From contig NZ_CP017181.1 of NCBI RefSeq assembly GCF_001729765.1, forward strand, positions 2,356,001-2,420,000: a stretch of DNA of 64,000 nt. The letters run 5' to 3'. A model generated the notes under the pieces. It did not search any database, was not told where the DNA came from, and saw nothing but the letters and a program-made list of their open reading frames with translations. Below, in pieces: positions 26,115 through 35,548 of this stretch (its first letter is position 1; each line of letters opens with the position of its first letter). Made by a program: the position numbers and the translations under genes. The DNA comes from Enterobacter kobei (lineage in GTDB: Bacteria > Pseudomonadota > Gammaproteobacteria > Enterobacterales > Enterobacteriaceae).

Positions 26115-27558
26115 GCCTTTCAGGCGCCCTTTTTCGCTGGCTCTTCGGCTGACCTTTTTTATCAGTCTCTCCACGATCCTGGCGTTTTTCGCCTTCACGT
26201 GGTTTATGGTGCATTCCGTTGAAAAGCATTTTGCTGAGCAGGACATCAGCGATCTGCAGCAAATCAGCACCGCGATGCACCGTATCCTCCAATCTCCTGC
26301 CGAACCCGAGCGGAAGAAAATCAGTAAACTCAACGAGTCGATCGCCAGTTACCGCAACGTTGCCGTTCTGCTTGTGGATCCGCAGGGAAATACCCTGTTC
26401 AGCTCGGCACACGGGGCAGCATTACGCCCTGCGATGAATACACCGGATTTTAACGTGCACCGTCGCACCCAGGATGTCTTTCTGTGGACGGTGGAGGACT
26501 CTTCTGCTTCCATGCACGCGGAGCCCGACATGAAAATGGACACGTACCGGATTATCGCCTCGTCAGGCACGGCGACATTGCAGGGCAAATCGCAGGACTA
26601 CGTGATGCTGATTGGCCTCTCCATTAATTTTCATCTGCACTACCTGGATGCCCTGAAGAAGAATCTCTTCGCGATTGCCGCGGCAATCAGTCTGCTGATT
26701 ATTGTTGTCATTCGTATTGCGGTACGCCAGGGCCATCTGCCTCTGCGTAACGTCAGCACCGCCATTAAAAATATCACCTCAGAGAATCTCGACGCGCGAC
26801 TTGAACCGTCCCGCGTGCCCGTTGAGCTGGAACAGCTGGTGATCTCTTTCAACCATATGATTGAAAAAATAGAAGATGTCTTTACCCGCCAGGCCAATTT
26901 TTCCGCCGATATCGCGCATGAGATCAGAACGCCTGTTACCAATCTGGTGACGCAAACGGAAATTGCGCTGAGCCAGAACCGTTCTCAGAAGGAGTTGGAA
27001 GATGTGCTGTATTCCAGCCTTGAAGAGTACAACCGAATGACCCGGATGGTCAGCGACATGCTGTTCCTGGCGCAGGCGGATAATAATCAGCTCATCCCGG
27101 ACCGGGCGATCTTTGATTTGCGCGCTGAAGTCATGAAAGTGTTCGATTTCTTCGAAGCCTGGGCGGAAGAACGTAACGTCACGCTGAAATTTAACGGAAT
27201 GCCCTGCCTGACAGAAGGCGATCCGCAGATGTTCAGAAGGGCGATTAACAATCTGTTATCCAATGCCCTGCGCTATACGCCGGAAGGAAAAGCGGTGACC
27301 GTCTCACTCCGAGAGCAGGAAAACAATATTGAACTGGTGGTTGCCAACCCCGGCGCGCCGATCCCGGAAGAACATCTGCCAAGGCTGTTTGACCGCTTTT
27401 ACCGGGTGGATCCATCAAGACAGCGTAAAGGCGAAGGCAGCGGCATCGGCCTTGCCATCGTGAAATCCATCGTCAGCGCCCATCACGGAAAAATCCGTGT
27501 GGAATCCGATGCGGTATCGACGCGCTTTATACTTTCCGTGCCGAAGAAAACCGTTTAA
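26104..27558 (+). CDS. silS: Silver/copper sensor histidine kinase SilS/CusS
   Basis: A 484-residue membrane kinase, much closer (from memory) to plasmid SilS than to E. coli Cus[49 protein letters not shown]. It has two membrane helices, a periplasmic metal-sensing domain, HAMP, the H-box [15 protein letters not shown], the N-box [14 protein letters not shown], and G boxes in VANPGAP and [14 protein letters not shown]. The start at 26104 ([15 protein letters not shown]) matches relatives. It is intact although its partner silR and the efflux genes are damaged, so it is an orphan sensor here. No silE follows. Confidence 0.88.
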   Translation: MRIKPFRRPFSLALRLTFFISLSTILAFFAFTWFMVHSVEKHFAEQDISDLQQISTAMHRILQSPAEPERKKISKLNESIASYRNVAVLLVDPQGNTLFSSAHGAALRPAMNTPDFNVHRRTQDVFLWTVEDSSASMHAEPDMKMDTYRIIASSGTATLQGKSQDYVMLIGLSINFHLHYLDALKKNLFAIAAAISLLIIVVIRIAVRQGHLPLRNVSTAIKNITSENLDARLEPSRVPVELEQLVISFNHMIEKIEDVFTRQANFSADIAHEIRTPVTNLVTQTEIALSQNRSQKELEDVLYSSLEEYNRMTRMVSDMLFLAQADNNQLIPDRAIFDLRAEVMKVFDFFEAWAEERNVTLKFNGMPCLTEGDPQMFRRAINNLLSNALRYTPEGKAVTVSLREQENNIELVVANPGAPIPEEHLPRLFDRFYRVDPSRQRKGEGSGIGLAIVKSIVSAHHGKIRVESDAVSTRFILSVPKKTV

Positions 27559-27562
27559 GCGG

Positions 27563-28468
27563 TCAGCGAACCGGCCGACACACTTCCAGCACCTTCTCCC
27601 TGAGCCACCGGTGCGCGGGATCCTTTTCCATGCGCGGATGCCACATCTGTGAGACGGTAATGCTCCGGGTTTTAAACGGCAGTTCAAAGACGTGTACGCG
27701 TTCTGACATGGGCTGATTGAGCAAATACAGCGCCGGGACCATGGCAATCAGATCGGAGGCCAACGCCACGGATAACGCCGTCGGGAAACCGGGCACAACG
27801 CTGGCGACGTTACGTTTCATCCCGCGTTCCGCCAGCGCGTCATCGACAAACCCGTGTAACGATCCGTCGGGCGAGGCCACCACATGCCCCCAGGAGATAT
27901 AATCCTGCAGGCTAACTGACGGGCGCGAAGCCAGTGGATGCCCCTGGCGCACTGCGCCAACAAACCTGTCCTGAAACAGCCGTTGCAGACGTATTTCAGG
28001 CCCCATATTGCTCTGCACGCCGATTTCCAGATCGACAAGCCCCTCTCGCAGATAGCGCGATGTTTTTTCAGGTTTCGGGGAGAAACGGATACAAACGTCG
28101 GGGGCAACACTCGCGACTGCGGCAATAAGCAGTGGCCCAAACGCCACCACAAAACCGTCGTTGGCTCTGATGGTGAACAGGCGCGCCAGATTCTCGACCT
28201 TCAGCGTATCGCTGGAGGGCTGGAGCACCGCCCTCGCCTCGTGTACGGCGTTGCGGGCGCGATCCCGTGTGGCTTCCGCCCAGGGGGTCAGCACCATCTG
28301 ACGACCCGCCCGAACCAGAATAGGATCGCCGGTGACCTCCCGCAGCCTGCTCAGGGTTCGGCTCATGGCGGAGGTGCTCAGGTTTAAGCGTCGCGCCGCG
28401 CCCGCCACGCTGGCTTCGGCCAGCAGGACATCGAGCGCGACAAGCAGATTAAAGTCAGGATCGGTCAC
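27563..28468 (-). CDS. LysR-family transcriptional regulator
   Basis: A 301-residue regulator. The N-terminal helix-turn-helix is AGAARRLNLSTSAMSRTLSRLREVTGDPILVRAG (about residues 18-52), of the type with a short N-terminus (NLLVALDVLLAEAS). An LTTR substrate-binding domain follows. It diverges from the MFS gene at 28587 with 118 bases between them, so it most likely controls that exporter. It ends four bases from the silS stop, so the sil remnant was inserted or retained directly against it. Confidence 0.92.
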   Translation of the reverse strand: MTDPDFNLLVALDVLLAEASVAGAARRLNLSTSAMSRTLSRLREVTGDPILVRAGRQMVLTPWAEATRDRARNAVHEARAVLQPSSDTLKVENLARLFTIRANDGFVVAFGPLLIAAVASVAPDVCIRFSPKPEKTSRYLREGLVDLEIGVQSNMGPEIRLQRLFQDRFVGAVRQGHPLASRPSVSLQDYISWGHVVASPDGSLHGFVDDALAERGMKRNVASVVPGFPTALSVALASDLIAMVPALYLLNQPMSERVHVFELPFKTRSITVSQMWHPRMEKDPAHRWLREKVLEVCRPVR

Positions 28469-28586
28469 GAGGAATCCTCAGATAAGGCGTTATATGCAAC
28501 GATTAAGTGCAAATGCTGCGTCTTCCGCCCTGTATACCTGATGATTATAGTTTCGTCATTACTATTCTTTTTCTGGAGTAACGACG

Positions 28587-30005
28587 ATGACGCTATTTTC
28601 AAACCTGCCCGGCGATGAAGGTTTATCCGGGCATGAGCGCGCCCGGGTCCTGGCCGCCGTGATGACCACCACGCTGATGGGGGTCTTTGACGGAACGATG
28701 ATCAACATCGCGCTCCCCTCCATGGCAAGCGCAATGCAGGTTCCTGCCAATGTTGCTGTCTGGTTCGCCAACGGTTATTTGCTGTCAGCGGCCATGACCC
28801 TCGCCATCTTTGCCGCGCTGGCGGCGCGCGTGGGCTATCGCCCGGTGTTTCTGGCCGGGCTTGCTACCTTTACGCTTACCTCTCTCGGCTGCGCGCTGGC
28901 GAAGACCCCGGATGTGCTGATCGGAATGCGTATTCTGCAGGGCATCGGCGGCGCGGCCACCCTGAGCATCGCCCCGGCAATCCTGCGATCCGTTTTTCCC
29001 GGCAGACTGCTTGGCCGCGTTCTGGGGCTGCACGCCCTGCTTATCGCCTCCAGCACGGCGATAGCCCCGGTGCTGGGCGGAACGATACTGAACGCGCTGA
29101 GCTGGCAATGGCTGTTCGCCATTAACCTTATTCCAGGCTGCATCGCCCTGCTGCTGGCATGGCGCGCTTTACCGAAGGAATCAGCGGGTGATAAATCCTC
29201 CTTTGATGCGCCAGGCGCGGTGCTCTCCGCAACATTTCTGGGAGCCACGGTCATGACGGCTAACAGTCTTCAGCGCGTCACGCAGCACATTAATCACGAA
29301 GCCATCGGCTGGGGACTTCTCGCGCTGATGAGCGCCCTCGCCTTTATCTGGCGGATTCGGCGGGCAAGTCACCCTTTATTGCCGCCCGTCATATTCAAAA
29401 ACGGACGCTTTACCCTCGCTGCGCTAACCTCGCTGGCCTCGTTTGTGAGCCAGGGCATCACCTTTGTCGCGCTGCCGTTCCTGTTTCAGAGCGTGTATGG
29501 CTACAGTCCCGTGGTTTCTGCGCTGCTCTTTACCCCGTGGCCGATAGGTATTGTGCTGATTGCGCCGCACGCGGGGCGTTGGGCAGATACGATTTCCGCG
29601 CCGCTGATTTCGACCCTCGGGCTTATGATATTTATCGGTGGGTTGGTTCTGCTGGCGACCCTGCCTGAAAGCCCATTCGTATGGAACATCTGCCTGCGCA
29701 GCCTGGTTTGCGGGATAGGGTTTGGCTGCTTCCAGAGCCCCAATAACCGGGAAATGCTCGCTAACGTGACGCGGGACTATGCCAGCTATGCCTCCGGCGT
29801 GTTGTCTATCGTCAGGACATTCGGCCAGTGTCTCGGCGCCGCTACGGTGGGCGTGCTGCTGGCGGCAACACCCGGCCAAACCCTTGATGACCGGATCGTG
29901 CATGTTGCGCTGTGGATCGCCGTCATAGCCTCGACGGGCGCCGTGTTGTTTAGCGCGAGCAGGCTGCGCCCGGCGGCGCTACGCTTGCACGGGCCTACAA
30001 GATAA
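28587..30005 (+). CDS. MFS transporter, DHA2-like drug exporter
   Basis: A 472-residue inner-membrane major-facilitator protein with about 14 helices. Motif D1/A region: FDGTMINIALPSMASAM and FAALAARVGYRPVF. Antiporter motif C: LGLHALLIASSTAIAPVLGGTIL. Substrates of this class are drugs or dyes exported against protons; the substrate is not predictable here. CTGGAGTAACG precedes the ATG. The last 14 or so residues (RLRPAALRLHGPTR) are encoded by a REP element, so the C-terminal tail seems to have been created by REP insertion. Confidence 0.9.
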   Translation: MTLFSNLPGDEGLSGHERARVLAAVMTTTLMGVFDGTMINIALPSMASAMQVPANVAVWFANGYLLSAAMTLAIFAALAARVGYRPVFLAGLATFTLTSLGCALAKTPDVLIGMRILQGIGGAATLSIAPAILRSVFPGRLLGRVLGLHALLIASSTAIAPVLGGTILNALSWQWLFAINLIPGCIALLLAWRALPKESAGDKSSFDAPGAVLSATFLGATVMTANSLQRVTQHINHEAIGWGLLALMSALAFIWRIRRASHPLLPPVIFKNGRFTLAALTSLASFVSQGITFVALPFLFQSVYGYSPVVSALLFTPWPIGIVLIAPHAGRWADTISAPLISTLGLMIFIGGLVLLATLPESPFVWNICLRSLVCGIGFGCFQSPNNREMLANVTRDYASYASGVLSIVRTFGQCLGAATVGVLLAATPGQTLDDRIVHVALWIAVIASTGAVLFSASRLRPAALRLHGPTR

Positions 30006-30066
30006 TATGCAATATATTGATTTTAATGAACAATGTAGGCCGGGTAAGCGCAGCGCCACCCGGCAA
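29964..30066. repeat. REP/BIME element overlapping the MFS 3' end
   Basis: Unit 1 (GCGCCCGGCGGCGCTACG then CTTGCACGGGCCTACA, about 29966-29999) lies inside the last codons of the MFS gene. Unit 2 (TGTAGGCCGGGTAAGCG then CAGCGCCACCCGGCA, about 30033-30065) is inverted after it. Same family as at 8.4 and 50.8 kb. Confidence 0.88.
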
Positions 30067-30084
30067 GAAAGGCGTATCGTTTAT

Positions 30085-31080
30085 TTACTCCAGCGCCAGC
30101 AGCGCAAAGCTCGCCAGCCAGTGCCCGCCGCTGTAGTGGCTGCCGACAACATGCTCTACGCTTGCCATCAGGTGTTTCGCCACCGAATCACGCAGCGCCT
30201 GCTGCGCCGGATGGTTTGCGGGAAGCGCTTTTGCGATATGCTTCATACACCAGGCGCGGCTTAGGTTTAACCCGTCCAGATGGGCAATTTTCGGGTCGGT
30301 ACGGTCACTCACTTGCGCCGGGCTCATCAGGGCTGCAACGGCGCCCACCTCCGGCAGAAACGCGTCGAACCAGGCCGGGAAGTCCTCTGCCACCTTGCTC
30401 ATCAGCAACGCTTCTGTCAGCGCACCGGAAATATACTCATCACCGCCGGGCTCGTAGTGCGCCGGGTAGCGCGTGTCGGCGAGATAAAACCGTTCCGCTG
30501 ATGCCAGAATAGCCTGCTCAAGCCCGCTGTCACTCACTGTACGCGCATAGTCGAGCGCCAGCGCCAGAGCAAACGCAGTGTTGTAATGCGTCCCGACGCG
30601 GATCGGATAGGTGAGCTTGCCGAGGTAATCCACCAGACGATTGCGAATATCCTGCGTTAACGGTTCAAGCGTCTGATACCAGCCTGCGGCCTGCGGCAGC
30701 GACGACTGTTTCAGTTCCTGGGCCAGCGCCAGCAGCCAGCCGTAGCCATACGGGCGCTCAAACGAGGCGCGGAACGGCGCAGTAAAATAGGCCAGTTCCT
30801 TAGCCACGTTCTCTTCGGTTAGGTGCTCGTCGAATAGCGCGACGATTTCTTCCCGGCACGGCAATTCTGGATAGAGACGCACGCAGCGCAGCAGCAGCCA
30901 GTAGCCGTGCACGGCCGAGTGCCAGTCAAAACAGCCGTAGAAAATCGGGTGCAGTTCGCGAGGCGGCAGAACATCCCCATCATCATTCAGCAGGTGCATG
31001 ATGTGGTTCGGGTATTCCTGGCGCAAATAGGTTAAAGGCATTCGGGCAAACGCGTCAGCCTGTTGTTGCGTTAATTCCAT
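30085..31080 (-). CDS. DUF2891 family protein
   Basis: A 331-residue soluble protein of unknown function (DUF2891). Characteristic blocks are HPIFYGCFDWHSAVHGYWLLLR, RPYGYGWLLALAQEL, ADTRYPAHYEPGGDEYISGAL and GSHYSGGHWLASFALLAL. The many conserved His, Trp and Tyr residues and all-helical look recall alpha/alpha-barrel glycan or amide hydrolases; that is inference. It is last in an operon with two membrane proteins of the DUF979 and DUF969 families (nine bases after DUF979), so it probably acts on whatever they transport. Confidence 0.85.
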   Translation of the reverse strand: MELTQQQADAFARMPLTYLRQEYPNHIMHLLNDDGDVLPPRELHPIFYGCFDWHSAVHGYWLLLRCVRLYPELPCREEIVALFDEHLTEENVAKELAYFTAPFRASFERPYGYGWLLALAQELKQSSLPQAAGWYQTLEPLTQDIRNRLVDYLGKLTYPIRVGTHYNTAFALALALDYARTVSDSGLEQAILASAERFYLADTRYPAHYEPGGDEYISGALTEALLMSKVAEDFPAWFDAFLPEVGAVAALMSPAQVSDRTDPKIAHLDGLNLSRAWCMKHIAKALPANHPAQQALRDSVAKHLMASVEHVVGSHYSGGHWLASFALLALE

Positions 31081-31089
31081 AACCGCTCC

Positions 31090-31992
31090 TTAGCGAAAAA
31101 CGAGGAAATACATTAAGAACACGTTCACCACCAGCAAGGTTAACGCGGTCGGGATCTGGATCTTGATTACCTGATATTTGTCCTTCAGCTCCAGCAGCGG
31201 TGCCGGGTTACCGTGATGCACGTTAATCAGGAACGGCAAGGCGATACCGGCACTCAATACCGGGAAAGCGGCAAAGGCGTTACCCATGATCATGGTAAAC
31301 AGCGCCATCCCCACGCAGTAAATCACCACCAGCATAAAGCGGTTATCCGGGTTCACAAACAGGCTCACCACCTTTTGCACGGAGTCACCGGTATTGGCCG
31401 CCACGAATACCCCACCCAGCATGGCCAGCATCTGCGGCAGGATCACCGCCCAGCCGATGGTATCGACAAGACGGCGAGACTGGCGAATCGCGTGCAGCGG
31501 CGTGCCCTTCGTCAGCCACCAGCCGGTGAGGATCGCCGCGACGCAGGCCACGCACAGCGCCGCAAGGGTGAGCTGTTTCTGGTCGAGAAGATAAACGCCG
31601 CCAATCGACACGCCCTTCAGGAACAGCGTCCCGATCACCGTCACCACGGGGATCATCAGCGCAGGCAGGAACAGCCAGTTTTTGAGGCGGTTTGACGAGG
31701 CAACCCGTTCCTCATCGGAGGCCATTTTGTAGTGCCCCTTTCCGACAAGACCAAAGCCCGCCAGCAGCGCGATAACGATAACGCTGCCGCCGATGATCCG
31801 GTACGCCAGCGATTTGCCGAGCTCCTGAACCATCAGATCACCGAACAGGAAAATCCCGCCGAATAAAAACCAGAAAAGCGCCGTGGTGAAACGCTTCGGA
31901 TTCGCACGATCGCGCAGGGTCATGACCACCAGCAACATCACGACGAAGCCAATCAGGTAGTACACGCGGTTAATGGTGATAAGCGTCATCAT
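31090..31992 (-). CDS. DUF979 membrane protein (permease subunit)
   Basis: A 300-residue integral membrane protein with about nine or ten hydrophobic helices, DUF979. It starts on ATGA overlapping the stop of the DUF969 gene. The two families nearly always occur together and are thought to form a two-part carrier. In other bacteria the pair often lies next to pcp (pyrrolidone-carboxylate peptidase), which suggests an amino-acid derivative such as 5-oxoproline. Here the third gene is DUF2891 instead. Confidence 0.85.
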   Translation of the reverse strand: MMTLITINRVYYLIGFVVMLLVVMTLRDRANPKRFTTALFWFLFGGIFLFGDLMVQELGKSLAYRIIGGSVIVIALLAGFGLVGKGHYKMASDEERVASSNRLKNWLFLPALMIPVVTVIGTLFLKGVSIGGVYLLDQKQLTLAALCVACVAAILTGWWLTKGTPLHAIRQSRRLVDTIGWAVILPQMLAMLGGVFVAANTGDSVQKVVSLFVNPDNRFMLVVIYCVGMALFTMIMGNAFAAFPVLSAGIALPFLINVHHGNPAPLLELKDKYQVIKIQIPTALTLLVVNVFLMYFLVFR

Positions 31993-32711
31993 TGCGCGGC
32001 CCCCTGCGTTGCCTGCTCTGCACGCCAGGCCATCACGTCACGACGGATACTGGCATCCAGGCGCAGCAGGCGTGTCATATGAATAATCAATGCCGCAATG
32101 GCCGTCGGAATGGCCCACAGGCCGATATGGAGCGGTTCAATCCCCTGAATGCCGTTCTCTTTCAGGAACGCGTCAATCAGCAGCACTGCACCAAAGGCGA
32201 TAAAAATGTCTTCCCCAAAGAAGACCGCGATATTGTCACACGCGGCGGCATGGGCTTTGATTTTGTCGCGGATATGCTGCGGCAGTTCACCATACTCGTT
32301 CAGAGCGGCCCCTTCAGCCATCGGCGCCAGCAGCGGGCGTACCGTCTGGGCATGCCCGCCCAGCGACATCAACCCCAGCGCGGCCGTGCCTTCACGGGCG
32401 ACAAAGTAGAGCATCAAAATACGCGCCGAGGTGGCGCTGGCGATCTTCGCGACCCAGGCCTGGGCGCGCTCTTTTAGCCCGTAATATTCCAGCAGACCAA
32501 TGACCGGCAGGATCAGAATGAAGGTCGCGAGCGATCGGCTATTGACGAACTTCTCGCCAAAGGTCTCAAGCAGCATGCCGAAATCCATACCGACCAGCAG
32601 ACCCGTCGCCAGCCCCGCGACCACGACCACCAGTAGCGGGTTGAAGCGCAAAGCAAAACCAATAACCACGATCGGTATCCCGATCAGCGGCAACAGCGTA
32701 GAACCGTCCAT
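31989..32711 (-). CDS. DUF969 membrane protein (permease subunit)
   Basis: A 240-residue membrane protein with about six helices, DUF969, first gene of the DUF969-DUF979-DUF2891 operon. The loop LGLMSLGGHAQTVRPLLAPMAEGAA and the segment AAACDNIAVFFGEDIFIAFGAV are conserved and carry polar residues that could line a substrate path. The ATG is preceded by ATAGGGTAA. It diverges from a winged-helix regulator gene 198 bases away, the likely controller. Confidence 0.85.
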   Translation of the reverse strand: MDGSTLLPLIGIPIVVIGFALRFNPLLVVVVAGLATGLLVGMDFGMLLETFGEKFVNSRSLATFILILPVIGLLEYYGLKERAQAWVAKIASATSARILMLYFVAREGTAALGLMSLGGHAQTVRPLLAPMAEGAALNEYGELPQHIRDKIKAHAAACDNIAVFFGEDIFIAFGAVLLIDAFLKENGIQGIEPLHIGLWAIPTAIAALIIHMTRLLRLDASIRRDVMAWRAEQATQGAAQ

Positions 32712-32840
32712 AACGTTTACCCTATCGAAAGTGAGCGTTGCGCGCCGACGGCTATTTTTTTAATTTGCGGCGAGCGATGTTGTGTTTTCGTCAGGCTTTG
32801 CAAAACCTGCGCTAAAAAGCTATATCTGAACCTCAAAAAC

Positions 32841-32891
32841 ATGTAAACAATTTATCAATAAAATGTTCTTATTTTATCGATGAGTTTACAT
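32841..32891. promoter_or_regulatory. Inverted-repeat operator candidate
   Basis: ATGTAAAC (32841-32848) and GTTTACAT (32884-32891), exact inverted copies 35 bases apart, lie in the AT-rich gap between the DUF969 operon and the divergent regulator, directly before the regulator's ribosome-binding site. This is a plausible site for that regulator. Confidence 0.45.
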
Positions 32892-32909
32892 TTCTGACTA
32901 AGGAACGTT

Positions 32910-33455
32910 ATGACCTCAGAAAAGCGTGCTTCACCCCATCACGACGACATCAACGATGGCCGGATCGTCTCGTCCCGCCATCTGGTGTCCGAGCGCTGCG
33001 CGGAACTGTCAGAGCTGGAATACGCGCTGATCATGACCAGCAACGCGTTCAACAAATGGATGGTGCGCTGCATGACGGCTGCCGGCGAGCCCGATATGGG
33101 CGCCTTTGATGTCTCACTTCTGCACCATGTGAACCACCGCGACCGCAAGAAAAAGCTGGCTGATATCTGTTTTGTTCTCAACGTGGAAGATACGCATGTG
33201 GTGACTTATGCCCTGAAAAAGCTGGTTAAAGCAGGCTACGTGACAAGTGAGAAAGCGGGTAAAGAGCTCTTTTTCTCCACCACGGAGGAAGGTAAAGCGT
33301 TATGTATGAAATACCGCGACGTGCGGGAGGCGTGTCTGATCGCGATACATGCGGAGAGCGGCATTGCCGGAAAATCCATTGGCGAAACCGCGCAGCTGTT
33401 ACGCACGATTTCCTCCCTGTACGACACCGCCGCCAGGGCGGCGGCATCACTGTAA
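32910..33455 (+). CDS. MarR-like winged-helix regulator
   Basis: A 181-residue protein. The central winged helix (about 85-145) reads KKLADICFVLNVEDTHVVTYALKKLVKAGYVTSEKAGKELFFSTTEEGK, typical of MarR/winged-helix regulators. The N-terminal helix ALIMTSNAFNKWMVRCMTAAG and the C-terminal helix would dimerise. AAGGAACG precedes the ATG. It diverges from the DUF969-DUF979-DUF2891 operon and probably regulates it. It ends two bases from the glgX/treX stop, tail to tail. Confidence 0.85.
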   Translation: MTSEKRASPHHDDINDGRIVSSRHLVSERCAELSELEYALIMTSNAFNKWMVRCMTAAGEPDMGAFDVSLLHHVNHRDRKKKLADICFVLNVEDTHVVTYALKKLVKAGYVTSEKAGKELFFSTTEEGKALCMKYRDVREACLIAIHAESGIAGKSIGETAQLLRTISSLYDTAARAAASL

Positions 33456-33457
33456 AC

Positions 33458-35533
33458 TCAGGGCCGTCGGAAAAGAGTAATGCTGCGTCCGGCCAGCTCG
33501 AATTCTACCGCTTCGGTGATCGCCTTCCCGGTCACGGCGTCATCGGCTGTAGACAGCTCCAGCACCCATCCCCCTTCACCAAACTGTGGGATCTGGAATG
33601 CCACGCTGCCTTCAAACGGGTTGAACAGCATGAGCACATCGTGCCAGATCCCCTCTTCCTGTTTGAGATCGGGCCTGCTGATGGACACCCCGAGCGTCGA
33701 GCCCTCATCCCACTGCTCTGCCTGCTGCGGACCGCCGCCGGCGTTAAACCAGCGGATCTCCAGCCCGTCGCGCCAGCTTTCACGACGCAATAACGGTTGC
33801 GCGGCACGAAGCGCAATCAAACGTCGGGTAAACTCGCGCAGCGCAGCGTCGTTCTCGGAGAGTCCTTTCCAGTCGATCCACGAGATCTCACTGTCCTGGC
33901 AGTAGCCGTTGTTGTTGCCCTTCTGCGTGCGGCCAAACTCATCGCCGGCCAGCAGCATTGGCGTACCATGGGAAAACAGCAGCGTGGTCAGGAAATTACG
34001 CTTCTGCCTTTCGCGGGTAGCAATAATATCCGGGTTCTCCGTCGGCCCTTCTTCGCCATAGTTGTATGAACGGTTATCGTTATGGCCATCATTATTGTCT
34101 TCCCCGTTGTCGGCGTTATGCTTCTCGTTGTACGACACCAGGTCATTCAGCGTAAAGCCGTCATGGGCGGTGATGAAATTAACGCTGGCCCAGGGGCGAC
34201 GCCCGCGCAGATCGTACAAGTCACCGGATCCCAGCAGACGGGCGGCAAAGTCGTTAGAGACGTTATCCCCCTTCCAGTACTCGCGTACGGTGTCGCGGTA
34301 TTTGTCGTTCCATTCACCCCAGCCTGGCGGAAAACCGCCCACCTGATAGCCGCCGGGGCCGATATCCCAGGGTTCACCAATTAGCTTCAGTCGGGATAAA
34401 ACCGGATCCTGGGTCATGGCGTCGAAAAAGCCGCCGCGCGGATCAAACCCTTCCGGCTCGCGGCCCAGTATCGTTCCCAGGTCGAAACGGAAACCGTCAA
34501 TATGCATCGACTCCGCCCAGTAGCGCAGCGAATCCATCACCATCTGCAGCACACGCGGGTGAGAGGTATTGACCGTGTTCCCCGTTCCGGTGTCGTTGAT
34601 GTAATACCGGTGCTGGTCAGGCAGTGTGCGATAATAGCTGTAGTTATCAATGCCTTTAAACGAGAGCGTGGGGCCAAGCTCATTGCCTTCCGCCGTGTGG
34701 TTATACACCACGTCGAGAATCACTTCGATGCCAGCATCATGATAAGCGCGCACCATATCGCGAAAGCCCTGGATCCCCGCCGGGCCGAAGTAGCGCGACG
34801 CCGGCGCAAAAAAGCCCAGCGTGTTATAGCCCCAGAAGTTTTTCAGACCGCGGTCGAGAAGATGTTGATCGTCCGGGAACCAGTGAACAGGGAGCAGCTC
34901 CACCGAGGTGATGCCGAGGCTTTTGATGTAGTCCACGGAGGCTTTATGCCCCATCCCCTCAAAGGTGCCCCGCAGTTCGGGAGGAATTGCCGGGTTCATC
35001 TGGGTAAACCCTTTTACGTGGCTTTCATACACCACGGTGTTCGGCCAGGGGATAGTGGGTCGGTTAGTGTCCTGCCAGTCACAGGCGTTCGGGTCGATAA
35101 CCTTACATTTTGGCGTGAACGGCGCGCTGTCACGGGTATCAAAACTCAAGTCTAATTCGTCATGCCCCAGCGCATAGCCGAAATGGGCCTCGTTCCAGTC
35201 GATATCACCCACCAGTTCGCGGGCATAGGGGTCGATAAGCAGTTTATGCGGGTTGAAGCGATGACCGTTTTCCGGGTCATAGGGGCCGTAGACGCGATAG
35301 CCGTAAAGCGTACCGGGCTTCAGATCCGGCACATAGCCGTGCCAGACTTCGTGGGTATATTCAGGAAGCTCGAGCCGGGCGATTTCCGTTTTCCCGGAGG
35401 GGTCAAACAGACAGAGCTCCACCCGCTCAGCGTGAGCGGAGAACAGCGCGAAGTTGACCCCCTTCCCGTCATAATTTGCACCCAACTGCTGGCCATGACC
35501 GGCCCGAATTTCAAACGTTGTATCCTTTGCCAT
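33458..35533 (-). CDS. glgX: Glycogen-debranching isoamylase GlgX/TreX
   Basis: A 691-residue GH13 isoamylase that cleaves alpha-1,6 branches of glycogen. An N-terminal CBM48 (about 10-105, GANYDGKGVNFALFSAHAERVELCLFD) is followed by the barrel: VILDVVYNHTAEGN, GFRFDLGTILG (nucleophile Asp), LIGEPWDIGPGGY (acid Glu) and NFITAHDGFTLNDLVSYN. It is third in treZ-treY-treX order, 15 bases after treY. Its job here is to supply linear maltodextrins to TreY, so treX is the better functional name. GGAG stands before the ATG. Confidence 0.94.
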   Translation of the reverse strand: MAKDTTFEIRAGHGQQLGANYDGKGVNFALFSAHAERVELCLFDPSGKTEIARLELPEYTHEVWHGYVPDLKPGTLYGYRVYGPYDPENGHRFNPHKLLIDPYARELVGDIDWNEAHFGYALGHDELDLSFDTRDSAPFTPKCKVIDPNACDWQDTNRPTIPWPNTVVYESHVKGFTQMNPAIPPELRGTFEGMGHKASVDYIKSLGITSVELLPVHWFPDDQHLLDRGLKNFWGYNTLGFFAPASRYFGPAGIQGFRDMVRAYHDAGIEVILDVVYNHTAEGNELGPTLSFKGIDNYSYYRTLPDQHRYYINDTGTGNTVNTSHPRVLQMVMDSLRYWAESMHIDGFRFDLGTILGREPEGFDPRGGFFDAMTQDPVLSRLKLIGEPWDIGPGGYQVGGFPPGWGEWNDKYRDTVREYWKGDNVSNDFAARLLGSGDLYDLRGRRPWASVNFITAHDGFTLNDLVSYNEKHNADNGEDNNDGHNDNRSYNYGEEGPTENPDIIATRERQKRNFLTTLLFSHGTPMLLAGDEFGRTQKGNNNGYCQDSEISWIDWKGLSENDAALREFTRRLIALRAAQPLLRRESWRDGLEIRWFNAGGGPQQAEQWDEGSTLGVSISRPDLKQEEGIWHDVLMLFNPFEGSVAFQIPQFGEGGWVLELSTADDAVTGKAITEAVEFELAGRSITLFRRP

Positions 35534-35548
35534 TTTCGTTCTCCACGA

